A DNA stretch of 64,000 nt, taken from NCBI GenBank assembly GCA_900073065.1, contig FJOG01000030.1, positions 562,548 to 626,547 on the forward strand, read 5' to 3'. Source of the stretch: Phialocephala subalpina (taxonomy: Eukaryota; Ascomycota; Leotiomycetes; Helotiales; Mollisiaceae). Every line of letters starts with the position of its first letter. Positions within the stretch are counted from its first letter, which is position 1. Below the pieces are notes generated by a model, which saw only the letters and a program-made list of their open reading frames with translations, did no database searches and was not told the origin of the DNA. Shown in pieces: positions 55,178-64,000 of this stretch. Position numbers and translations under genes: made by a program.

Positions 55178-56671
55178 TCAGTACCAATCATGACCCTCTT
55201 CACCCTGCTTCACATTCTTCGGATTCAGCGACAACAGCCTCTGTCCGGGCATAGTAACTCCAGACTGAGCTTCGAAAATCCCAGAGATAGCACGCTTCCC
55301 CATCATATTAAAAGAATGATATTCTCCCTCCCCTTTGACCGATGACCATTCAGACGTATATGGCGAAGATCCATCTCCCAAATCACTCCATCTCGTCACC
55401 GTAATGACCTGCTTGAACTTTACCACTGGATCCAATTTATCCTCCGCCAACTTCAACTCAACCAAATACTCAGTCGGACAATCCGGACATCGTCTCATGG
55501 GCCGACAAAAAGAGCACAAGGTGACTATCGGATTCACATTTCGAAGAGCCATTTGGATCTGTGGTCCTTGTTTGAGCTGCTGCGTGATCCCCTGCCTGTG
55601 TTCGGGGATGTGTGCCAGAGCGCATTTGCAAATATTCATCAGTTCGCCGTCTCGCCAATGAGCGCAACATGAGAAATATGGAGTGTAGTCTTCTCGAGAA
55701 TAGAGAAGGTGTCGTTCTCCGCTAGGTGGCAATTTCGGAGCTGCGAAACTCTGGCTCACAACTCGCATCAACAGGTGACCTTTATAGATGTAATATCGAG
55801 TCTGATGCGTCCATTCGCTGTCCGGATCCTTCCAACGACGGCAGAGTGATGCTAGAGCAATACCATGATTGGGCGAGTGCTTGATTGCTCGGAAAACAAG
55901 CTGGACGAATGTGTAAGGAAGAGTGTTCCCAGGCGTAAGACGAATTCGTGGAGGCACATATCCAGCTTTTGCAACACTTGGACAGTTGTACAGAGGGTTG
56001 AATACAAGCGTTGGTCTGAGCTTCTCCTGTCCAAGCTGGGTCCTGAGATGGTAGGTACCACAATCGAAACACAGAAGATGAGCAGGCAGGTGCTGATCCA
56101 GACGATGCAAGAAGTTGTTCCTCTCGTTGAGGTTCTCAGGCTGCTCGAGAGCCATCCACGGTCCAGGACCAAGTCGAACTGCGAGAACTTTACTTGAGAA
56201 TGCCAAACTTGCAACATCGCTGAGTGAGAGATACGAAGCAATGAGTTCCCAAAGAGCAGATGGTAGGCTGGCAATTATAGGTTCCCCAGGTGGCCGCCAT
56301 GCCTCCAAATCAGCTCGCGTCAAATTCACAACCTCGTCGAGAGAGTCATCCGACTCGTGATGAGCAAGTCCATGAAGAAGATCCGTGTCATCTCGACGCT
56401 CGCCAGTCTGTTCATCGGTATTGTCTTGATTCGTTGGTCTGTAGATAGCACCATGTTGAAGCCGTTTCCCATATGCATTCGGAGTTGGTGGTGGGGTGAT
56501 CTCTTTGATGGAAGGATCAACTGCAGATTTCTTTCTCAAACGATTTGTGGATTTCTTAGGTCTCAAAGCATGGGCGAGACGACTTGAGAAGCTTGGTTTT
56601 CGAGGCTGAAGTTCCGCCATATTGAAGGATGGTCCTGGATGGATATTGTCCGGCACTTGAGAGCTATTCAC
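55178..56671 (-). CDS. F-box domain protein, 497 aa
   Basis: Single-exon gene. The N-terminal 120 residues are disordered and basic (FSSRLAHALRPKKSTNRLRK). The F-box motif is at about 131-170: IIASLPSALWELIASYLSLS followed by DVASLAFSSKVL. The rest (170-497) is a conserved fungal extension with HLLCFDCGTYHL, several Cys pairs (CSFCRPMRRCPDCP) and the ending MMGKRAISGIFEAQSGVTMP. F-box proteins recruit substrates to SCF ubiquitin ligases through Skp1; the target here is unknown. A second ATG lies 17 codons in (MAELQPRKPS), a possible alternative start. It is transcribed away from the esterase gene at 56901, sharing a 230-bp divergent intergenic region. Confidence 0.85.
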   Translation of the reverse strand: MNSSQVPDNIHPGPSFNMAELQPRKPSFSSRLAHALRPKKSTNRLRKKSAVDPSIKEITPPPTPNAYGKRLQHGAIYRPTNQDNTDEQTGERRDDTDLLHGLAHHESDDSLDEVVNLTRADLEAWRPPGEPIIASLPSALWELIASYLSLSDVASLAFSSKVLAVRLGPGPWMALEQPENLNERNNFLHRLDQHLPAHLLCFDCGTYHLRTQLGQEKLRPTLVFNPLYNCPSVAKAGYVPPRIRLTPGNTLPYTFVQLVFRAIKHSPNHGIALASLCRRWKDPDSEWTHQTRYYIYKGHLLMRVVSQSFAAPKLPPSGERHLLYSREDYTPYFSCCAHWRDGELMNICKCALAHIPEHRQGITQQLKQGPQIQMALRNVNPIVTLCSFCRPMRRCPDCPTEYLVELKLAEDKLDPVVKFKQVITVTRWSDLGDGSSPYTSEWSSVKGEGEYHSFNMMGKRAISGIFEAQSGVTMPGQRLLSLNPKNVKQGEEGHDWY

Positions 56672-56900
56672 TAGCGGGGGCGTGCTCAGGGGTAGCTCTG
56701 GGCGTGCAGAAATGACAACAATGGAACAGGCTACTGAGCGAGAGGCTTTGAGCAGAATGAAATGATATTAATGAGCTTGAAGAGCAGATTGAAAGGAACA
56801 ATTGTCTTCGATGATGTTGAAAGAGGAATAAAAATCTGATGACGATGTGGAGAAGTTTATTTACGCCCGGCTTCTCCGGGTGAGGCTATCACCGTAGCGC

Positions 56901-58133
56901 ATGCATGTATCAGCATCCTGCATTCCTCGGCTCCTCTTCCAACCTGACAATCAATCCATTATGAAGGCACCATATCATTCTACAGAGTATGTTCGATCAT
57001 GGCAAGCCAGATCACCCACGTATGAGCACCTAACTCGTCTCTTTCGCTTTTCCCAGTCTCTGTTTCTCTTCTCAATCCAACTACCCCTCATTGCCCTCGA
57101 CCAACTCCTCGGCACATCTCAATATGGACGTCCAAGCTGGACTTTTGTCCAACGATGTCAACGACTCCTCGTCTCCTACGCAGTCTGGTCTCTCAATCCA
57201 GCAACTAGACCACCAAAAGATGTCCTGTCCGATGAAGCCCGGCAACAAATCCCCAAACTGAATCCAAAGCACCACGCATCCCTGGTCATCGTGCCACCTT
57301 GTCCCGACAAGCTCTTTGGCGACGCCGTCCACGAAGAAGTCAAGCCTGAAACATGTCCCTGCTTCTGGCAATGGACCGACGACATGCCTGGAGAATCTCC
57401 CCTCGAGGGCAAAACTCTCATCACGAGGAAGAAAGTCATCATGTACTTCGTGGGAGGAGGCATGGTTCAAGGCCACCCGGTCAATGCTACTTTCCCGTTC
57501 ACAGTTGCGAGCACAATCCGGAGACCTGTATTCGGCGTCAACTTTCGCAAATGCGTCACGAAGAAAACAGCTTTCCCAGCAGCGTTACAAGATGCTGTTG
57601 CTGCGTTCTTCTACCTCATCGATCAAGGTTTCTTACCAGAAAACATATCCATCATGGGCGATTCCGGAGGAGCTGGTATTGCGATCACCACTCTTCTATA
57701 TCTCAGGCGACACAAGTTGCCAATGCCCGGAAATGCGATCCTCAGCTCTCCATTCGTGGATCTAGTCGATGACTTCCATTCCGATGCCGAGCTTTTGAAT
57801 CTCGATTTCGTCAATCCGGAGATGATGAGTATGGTTTCGTACCAATACACAGAGAACAGACCGTATTTGAGAGGTACGCTACTTTCACCTGCGAGGGGGG
57901 ACCTTCCGGAAGGGTATAGTTTTGAGGGATTCCCCAGGACGTTTTTGGTGTGGGGCGAGGTTGAGCTTTTCAAGCATGGGATTGTGAGGTTTGTGGAGAG
58001 TTTGAAGAAGGCGGGGGTGGAAGTTGACGCGATGGAGGGGAAGGACTATGTGCATGATTGGGCCATGTTTACGAAGGATAAGAGTCAGGAGGGAGCATAT
58101 GGGAGGATTCGAAACTTCATGAGGAATGGGTGA
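56901..58133 (+). CDS. Alpha/beta-hydrolase fold-3 (steryl-acetyl-hydrolase-like) esterase, 410 aa
   Basis: Single-exon gene for an HSL-type esterase. A hydrophobic stretch near residues 48-68 (FSQSLFLFSIQLPLIALDQL) may anchor it to a membrane. The oxyanion block normally HGGG reads FVGGGMVQGHP here, and the nucleophile is Ser255 in MGDSGGAG. The third-strand acid region is FLVWGEVELFKHG (Glu where Asp is more usual) and the catalytic His is in YVHDWAMF. The G-G-G without the leading His is common in this fungal subgroup related to sterol deacetylases and mycotoxin-cluster hydrolases. The start may instead be at 56961 (MKAPYHSTEYV), which lies in a better context; then the nucleophile is Ser235. 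Divergent from the F-box gene. No damage seen. Confidence 0.85.
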   Translation: MHVSASCIPRLLFQPDNQSIMKAPYHSTEYVRSWQARSPTYEHLTRLFRFSQSLFLFSIQLPLIALDQLLGTSQYGRPSWTFVQRCQRLLVSYAVWSLNPATRPPKDVLSDEARQQIPKLNPKHHASLVIVPPCPDKLFGDAVHEEVKPETCPCFWQWTDDMPGESPLEGKTLITRKKVIMYFVGGGMVQGHPVNATFPFTVASTIRRPVFGVNFRKCVTKKTAFPAALQDAVAAFFYLIDQGFLPENISIMGDSGGAGIAITTLLYLRRHKLPMPGNAILSSPFVDLVDDFHSDAELLNLDFVNPEMMSMVSYQYTENRPYLRGTLLSPARGDLPEGYSFEGFPRTFLVWGEVELFKHGIVRFVESLKKAGVEVDAMEGKDYVHDWAMFTKDKSQEGAYGRIRNFMRNG

Positions 58134-59434
58134 TGCTGAGAGCTGTTACTTTGGTACAGCAATCTCCAGATTGGTGGGTTGCATTATGTTGAAATCGAAT
58201 CGATGAGTTCTGTCTGGATCCTGAGATGGGTAGGTCTTGTTTGAAGGAGTTCAAAACTTTGCTGCAGGAATATGATGGAGAGGAGTTGATGGCTTTCAGG
58301 AGCTCAGGGGGTTCTAGCTGGTGGAGGATCGGGGTGATTCAGAATCGTCAATTCCAGGAGAACAGAAGTGCGGATGCCAAATGACGGAGGTGTTGATTAA
58401 GCGATTAAGCGGAGGAACCGAACACCTGAAAGTCTTGAAAGTCGGCGGCATAGCCTTATTATACTCGAGGGTATGAACGCCAAGAAGAGTCCCAATATGG
58501 TTTAGCGTCCTATTGCCAACTCCAATCTCCCTCGCCTCCTGAATCTTCACCTCTCTCACGACCAACATCTCCTCCACCAAACATCGATACTTCCCAATCG
58601 CATCTGCGTTCGGCGAGCTCGACTCTATTATCTTCTTTGGGACTACGCTCCGAGACTCAAGTGAGCATGACTCGACCAGACAGCTGCATGCTATTTGCGG
58701 CAGAGGTCCAGTCTCAGTCGACGCGAGGTTCTAGATTTGACTTTTGAGAAAACCAATCTTTCCTTTTCGGAAGTTTTCAATTCAAAGGCCGCTGTCTGCA
58801 TCTTGAACATATCTCCGCTCTAAAGTCCCATTGCCTTTGTCGGCGATTTTCTCATGATGCGCACATATCGGTTCTAAGCAGATGGTTGGAGTGCGGATGG
58901 CCAACGCAATCCCAGCATCAAAATGCAGCCCTCGAAGTTGTGGCTTCTTTTTCGTTGACGGAAATCGAAGCCTGAAGTGACACAGACCTAAATCAGTGGC
59001 GTCTCGTCCGCTCTCTCAGGCCTCGTGGCGTTATCATTTTGTGATCATATCTGCTTGTCCATTTTCAGCTTTGAGATCTCGTCCTCACATTTGTTTCAAT
59101 TTCGATGGTGTTATTTCCAAGCGGAGGTTGGTGATGCGAACTGCGTTTACTGATTCTCGCATAGTTTGTACTTTCTAATGCCCTCATAATAGGAAAGATT
59201 GTTCCAGAGACGAATCCTGGGCCTGTGCATTGGCCATTTGCAGGATGTTATACGTACGTTCATGCCTCGAATTACGAGGCCCTTCGTGGCGAAGATCCTC
59301 ATCCGGCGGGAGATCGATATGATCGAAGCCTTTCTCCGCACTTGAGAGCAAGGGTCGATTTAGTGAAGGAATATATGGGAGGGCTCTCCCTCACAAGATC
59401 GCAACAATAGGAGGATCTGGAGCTTTGACTGTAA
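58134..59434. other. Intergenic 1.3 kb with a possible WSC-like scrap
   Basis: No clear gene. Near 59230-59260 the plus strand reads FAGCYTYV, and at 59408-59475 GGSGALTVNACTTACQSAGC, which resemble parts of WSC cell-wall-sensor domains just before the Ser-rich frame. They are out of frame with each other and with the Ser-rich frame. Confidence 0.45.
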
Positions 59435-60184
59435 ATGCTTGCACAACAGCATGTCAATCAGCTGGATGTGTACTATTCACCACTCCTTCTTTCCACATCA
59501 ATTAACGTCGCCTCAAGCTCAATTACCAGTCCAGTTTCAAGCCTTCAAACGAGTTCAAGCTCTCTGCCACAGCTTTCTTCATCATCCGGCTCCACTTTGT
59601 CCTCGTCCAGTTCGTTCCCGACCACGGTGAGCTTGTCGAGCATGGGGAGCATCACTACCGCGAGTCAGAATTCCACGCTTTTGTCCTCGCCTTCATCATC
59701 TTCATCATTGATTTTGAGCAGCTCCTCACTCCAATTGAGTTCATTGGCAGCCGCATCCTCATCTGTGTTGGTAAATTTGGGCAGCTCCTCACAAGGAAGC
59801 TCCTCACTCCCCGGATCCTCGTCTGTATCGCCAGCTTCGACCAGCATCTCCCAGACCGAGTTATCAGTCCCCAGTTCCACTTTTTCCAGCTCAGTTCTGA
59901 GCAGCCAAGGAAGCTCATCCGTTCCTGGGCAGTCTTCATCAACAGTTGTAGGACTTTACTCTCAAACAAGCTTATCAGCCGCCACATCATCGATTTCGTC
60001 GACCTCTCTAAGCAGCTCCACGCAAGAAATTTCGTCAGCCTCCAGTTCCGCATCTTCCAGCGTAGAATTCAGCTCAACACTGCTTTTGTTGTCATCTGTA
60101 ACCCTCTCCACAAGTATATTCTTAATCTTAGAAGATTCTATAAGAGGGTTGTTGAATTGTAACTTTTTAAACCTGCGAGGCTGA
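59435..60184 (+). CDS. Ser-rich reading frame, possible tail of a WSC-type wall protein
   Basis: Open for 249 codons with roughly 40 percent Ser, many Thr, Leu and Pro, in irregular repeats such as SSSQGSSSLPGSSS. A hydrophobic segment (LLLLSSVTLSTSIFLIL) follows near residues 216-232. This composition is typical of O-mannosylated stalks of fungal surface proteins. There is no signal peptide at the chosen ATG. The upstream DNA has a WSC-like Cys pattern in another frame, so I suspect a degraded WSC protein or a missed exon structure rather than a complete gene. Confidence 0.4.
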   Translation: MLAQQHVNQLDVYYSPLLLSTSINVASSSITSPVSSLQTSSSSLPQLSSSSGSTLSSSSSFPTTVSLSSMGSITTASQNSTLLSSPSSSSSLILSSSSLQLSSLAAASSSVLVNLGSSSQGSSSLPGSSSVSPASTSISQTELSVPSSTFSSSVLSSQGSSSVPGQSSSTVVGLYSQTSLSAATSSISSTSLSSSTQEISSASSSASSSVEFSSTLLLLSSVTLSTSIFLILEDSIRGLLNCNFLNLRG

Positions 60185-60541
60185 TGGATAAATAAGGTGT
60201 GCATTCGGTGGGTGTGCACTGACAGTGGAAATCGGTTACCGCCAACCTACCCCGCACTTGAACGCGTTCGCAAATCTTATTTCAAATTCCAAATGTTGAG
60301 ATGATCCCGTGGAGAGATTCATAAGGCTGGCGTATTGCATCATCATTACTGTTCCACGGAATGACGATACTCTAATGTGTTCGTCTAACCAATCTCCGAG
60401 CAACTGGCGTCGAAGGTTTTTATACTTTTATATCAGTCCTTTATTCTTCCCGTTTCGTTTCTTGTTTGATTTCACTTAGTTCTTACGTCACTCACTCCTA
60501 CTCACTCCCTCATTCGGTCTCAAACTCGCTTAACCTTACAA
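60185..60541. other. Promoter region of the carboxylesterase
   Basis: Pyrimidine-rich leader (60430-60535) before the ATG at 60542; otherwise nothing recognised. Confidence 0.5.
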
Positions 60542-62462
60542 ATGCATCTGCTAGTTACTCTCCTACTGCCCCTGGCAGCCTCCGTGGTCTCAGCCCAGAA
60601 CAAGCCTCACGGATACCAGAACTGGGATACACCAACGACAACCACCTCGGACTCGTCCCTGCCCTCCGTCACACTCGATTACTGTACCGTCGTTGCCGTT
60701 GCCGGCAACGAGTCGCTTGGTTACTATAAATACCAAAACATCCGCTTTGCCGCAGCCCCCACCGGCGACCTCCGCTGGGCTAAACCTGAGTGGCCTCCTG
60801 TTGAGACTGAAGTCAACAACGGCTCCTTGGCCGATGCCGACGTCGACTGCGCCTCCGAGGAGGACTGTCTCTACATGGATATTTGGGCCTCTGCCAACTT
60901 TAAAGGCAAGAAACTCCCGGTCATGGTTTTCACATATGGCGGTGGCTTCACCGGCGGCAGCAAAACTCTGAACACCCCCGAGGGACTCTTTGACCTGACC
61001 ACCGACTTCGTCTTTGTTGCTTACAACTATAGACTCGGTATGACCGGCCTAGCCAACGGTCCTACTCTGCTGCACCAGGGAGGCGCCTCCAACACCGCCC
61101 TTTGGGACATCCAGCAGGCCTTTCAGTGGACCAAGAAGTACATCAGTGCCTTCGGTGGTGATCCCGATCAGATTAGTGCCGTTGGATTTTCTGCTGGCGC
61201 TTCTCAAGTTCTGTTCCAGTTGACTGTATGCTGCTCTAAGGACCCTTTTAAAAAACTCCATTTTATTGACACATTCTTTTACCCTTCTAGCGCTTCGCCG
61301 GTCATGCCGAGCAGCTCTTCAACCGCGCCTACGTCATGTCACCAGGGTGGCTACCTGCCGCTGGCCACCACCACGCAGAGGTAAGTTCGCTTTGTCTCCT
61401 GCTTTCTATGTATCTTGAAAGTGACGAATCTCACGTATTTTGTTGTCTTGCAGGTGTTCTGGCAGAATGTCTCATCTGCTGTTGGCTGCGATGGCGGTCA
61501 TCTGGACTGCATGCGCAAAGTTGACTTCGACACGCTCGCTACCGCTGCTACTGACGTTGTAGATGCTTCTGCCTCCACCTATCAATTCCAGCCTCGCGTC
61601 GACGGCGGCTTCGTAGCCGACACCTGTAAGCTTCGTTTTTCTGCACTCTCCTTTTCTAAACACTTACTAACTGTATATTCAAAACAGACGAAGCGCAGCT
61701 GTACCAGAAACGCTTCAACTTCAGCGGTCCCTGCGTGATTACCCATGAGCAGCATGAGGAAAACGGCAGAGCCTATGCAGGGGTTAATACTACTGAAGAT
61801 ATTTCTACTCTCTTGAGAGTTTTCTTCCCTGTTATTACCGATGATGTCGTGGAAGAGATCCTGGAGCTCTACCCCGAGTCGGACTATTCGAGCCCTGGCT
61901 TGCGCTTTTCCGACATTAAACAGTCATTTGAATTGACTGCTCACAACTTGGCAGTTACCCAAGCTCTCAACAACCGAACATGGAATGCTATGGTTGCTTT
62001 GGGCGAAGCTACACATGGCACGGATCAGAGCTACTACTGTAAGACCTCTCCCTCTCTACTAATAACAAGCCTACACTCTTGGCTGATTTATGCAATAAAT
62101 ACAGGGTACAGCACCTACACCCTTTCTGCTACTTCCGCCGCGAGCGCCTCTAACCTCTTCGGCGACAGTTCTTCGGTCAACTCGACAATTGCTGTACGTT
62201 ATTATTGACTCTCGTTCTCTTTATTCATCTTGCTGACCTGTGCGACACGGGCTTGTAGATCGCGATGCAGAAGTACCTGATGTCCTTCGTCCTGACCGGC
62301 AATCCCAACACCATGTGGGCTAACAACACCCTCTATTGGCCGCAGTACGGCAACTCGTCTACTGCGGGTACTCAGCTGGTCTTTAATACTACCTTCTACC
62401 TTGAGAAGGATGATCTTGCTACCGCCAAAACTTTGTACTGGAATAAGGTGCTTTGGTACTAA
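60542..62462 (+). CDS. Secreted type B carboxylesterase, 529 aa, 6 exons
   Basis: Exons 60542-61225, 61291-61380, 61454-61625, 61688-62038, 62105-62193 and 62259-62462; all introns are 62-73 bp, GT-AG, with consistent phases. Signal peptide MHLLVTLLLPLAASVVSA, then a short Ser/Thr-rich linker. The catalytic domain has YQNIRFAAAPTGDLRWAKP, CASEEDCLYMDIW (family disulfide), the oxyanion strand FTYGGGFTGGS and the nucleophile Ser217 in VGFSAGAS. The usual Glu of G-E-S-A-G is Phe here. The later part carries several N-glycosylation-like sites (NNRTW, NSTIA, NSSTAG) and ends LYWNKVLWY. It probably hydrolyses esters outside the cell; the substrate is unknown. Codon use is strongly C-ending in exon 1, more than in neighbouring genes, suggesting high expression. 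Confidence 0.92.
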
Positions 62463-63609
62463 AGCAATCGTACAAGTAGGTCGGATGATTCTGCCTACGT
62501 ATATATCGTGTCTTGGCCTCAAGGGTTTTCAATCCTCTCCTTGCTGGACGCTGATGTCTAAGTTGCGCCGGGACAGTAAACTGGCATGAAACATATATGT
62601 ACCTATTTGGCGAGGTTGGAATCACTGAGCTGCTATTATCCTAAGCTTCCTGTTATTCGAGTTATTATCGAATACGAATAGCGATTTAATTTGCTTTGAG
62701 AATAATGGTTGTTGGTCCCCCTACCTTACCCCCTGTGAGAGCTGCCGAGCATTCCTAACCAAAGCTGGCCAAGTGGCTCACACAAGAATTCCCTAATCTT
62801 TTATTATTTGGTATTCGACTTTGCTATCTAGATCACCGGATTTTATAGATTCCTTTGACAATCCTATTTCGCCATCGATGCAGACTTCCAACCAACCCCT
62901 AGATATTCGCCATATTTCCCCAGCTGGTCTTGGATGGCTGGAGAGGCGAAATCGTGAAGGTAATCAATAAAACTATTCCGAGTATATATTTATCTGTGTT
63001 TGGAAAAAGGCTGCATTCTACATAGTCGGTAAGCAAAATATTGCTTTCAGGACGATAGCAGAGTTGTGACCGGATACATGGCTCCTACTGATGATAAAAC
63101 TTCATTTCTATTCTCGCTATCTTCCAACACCCACACCTCATCACTACCACCCCACCTCTTAACCCCATCCCAATCCAAAGACGGAACCCCATCCCCTAAT
63201 CTCATTTCTTTCCTCCCTCTTCTAATCCCAGTCATTCCCTAAGCAAGTCTAGTTGGCAAGTATGGAAGCTAATGAAACAAACGAGGTGCTACAAATAAGA
63301 GGGCGACGCTGACGCTGGAAGCAAATAAGAGGCTGGCGACTGCAAAGGCCAACAGAAATTACGACAGAAATTACGTGAGAGACTTCCTTAGTTCCATGGC
63401 TCGTGAAGGAATAACATATGAGACAATCTTAAATGGTGTTTATGAAAGCTGTCCGGATTAACAACGGCTTGCTGCAGCGTATAACATCATTAGTGCCTAG
63501 CGTGCCTACTTTTCTGCTGAAACTTCGTAGGCCGGCTTAGCCAACCCTTTGGGAGAAGATAGGGGTGCCCTATATATGGCGGCAATAGTACTAGTCTTGA
63601 CATTTGGAG
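62463..63609. other. Intergenic
   Basis: No gene recognised downstream of the carboxylesterase; small frames only. Confidence 0.6.
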
Positions 63610-64000
63610 ATAGCAAGGAAATAAAGGTATATATAAATATAGGATTATTATATAAAATTAATTACAAGTATATATTTTATAATTAAATATAATAAAATTA
63701 TATTAATAATAATATTAAACATTTTAATATTATTATATATTTTCGAAAGAAATTTAAATTAAATACTAAATAAAAAATAATATAATAAACTTATAAATCG
63801 AATAATTAATAAAGAAAAATATAAAGAAAATAATAATAATAATATAATACCAAAGTTTTTTTCATAATTTTGATTACTCGATTTACGCGAGTTATTCCAT
63901 TGGTTTACCAATTACTTTATTAATCCTAAAAACCAAGTTATAACTTCAAAAACTAATTAAAAACTAATTCAAATTAATATAAAAAATATTTTCTTATAAG
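63610..64000. repeat. Start of a further AT island
   Basis: Abrupt drop to nearly pure A/T from about 63,610 that runs off the window; same type as the islands at 7.3, 11.2 and 43.3 kb. Confidence 0.8.

Noticed and set aside
59655..60053. Minus-strand frame opposite the Ser-rich ORF
   Set aside because: Its composition is the mirror of the TC-rich Ser codons; no recognisable protein.
1..64000. CRISPR arrays, bacterial operons or ribosome binding sites
   Set aside because: None is expected in a spliced eukaryotic genome, and no regular spacer-repeat arrays were seen.

Overview
The window looks like nuclear DNA of a filamentous ascomycete (Pezizomycotina; Leotiomycetes is my guess from gene content, not proven). 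The evidence is: genes with many 46-100 bp GT-AG introns, fungal-specific families (HET, UstYa/DUF3328, NmrA, 2EXR, an ankyrin-tailed L-asparaginase), an intron-bearing tRNA-Pro, and GC-balanced gene stretches broken by extremely AT-rich islands of the kind produced by repeat-induced point mutation (RIP). Two assembly gaps (N runs at 9342-9436 and 46154-46837) lie in repeats.

Layout. 1-841: 3' end of an MFS anion:cation symporter. 1-16 kb is an incompatibility/immunity-like and repeat-rich zone. It holds a decayed NLR-type N-terminal domain (minus, 1128-1813), an intact HET gene (2291-4309), a broken class 3 lipase (5885-7082) and an AT island. Next comes a gene joining a fungal NLR-type helical N-terminal domain to a long RGG tandem repeat (8210-9926, interrupted by a gap). 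A second HET gene (10763-15452) is chopped up by RIP, an AT block and a 1.8 kb TA-flanked inverted-repeat transposon, and a 114 bp MITE sits just upstream of it.

16-28 kb is ordinary housekeeping territory: a dimeric alpha/beta-barrel (ABM-like) protein, tRNA-Pro(UGG), an L-asparaginase with ankyrin repeats, a Vps75/NAP-family histone chaperone, and the nitrogen metabolite repressor NmrA. 31-38 kb carries two related, damaged HET genes around an intact FAD monooxygenase. 38.1-42.9 kb looks like the ruin of a small triterpenoid cluster: a UstYa-family protein (the only intact-looking member), the C-terminal half of a cytochrome P450, and a squalene-hopene-cyclase-type gene with several stops and frameshifts. 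A ~3.6 kb RIP island with the large gap follows (43.3-46.8 kb).

48-63 kb returns to normal genes: a broken 2EXR gene, an intact 12-exon GH3 beta-glucosidase, a prolyl-4-hydroxylase-like 2OG oxygenase, an F-box protein, an alpha/beta hydrolase, a Ser-rich reading frame and a secreted type B carboxylesterase. The window ends in another AT island.

The main theme is decay next to repeats. Most in-frame stops in the damaged genes fit CpA-to-TpA change (CAA/CAG to TAA/TAG, or TGG to TAG), as expected of RIP spilling from the islands into neighbouring genes or acting on paralogous HET copies. The most novel intact-looking object is the NLR-like plus RGG-repeat protein at 8.2-9.9 kb.
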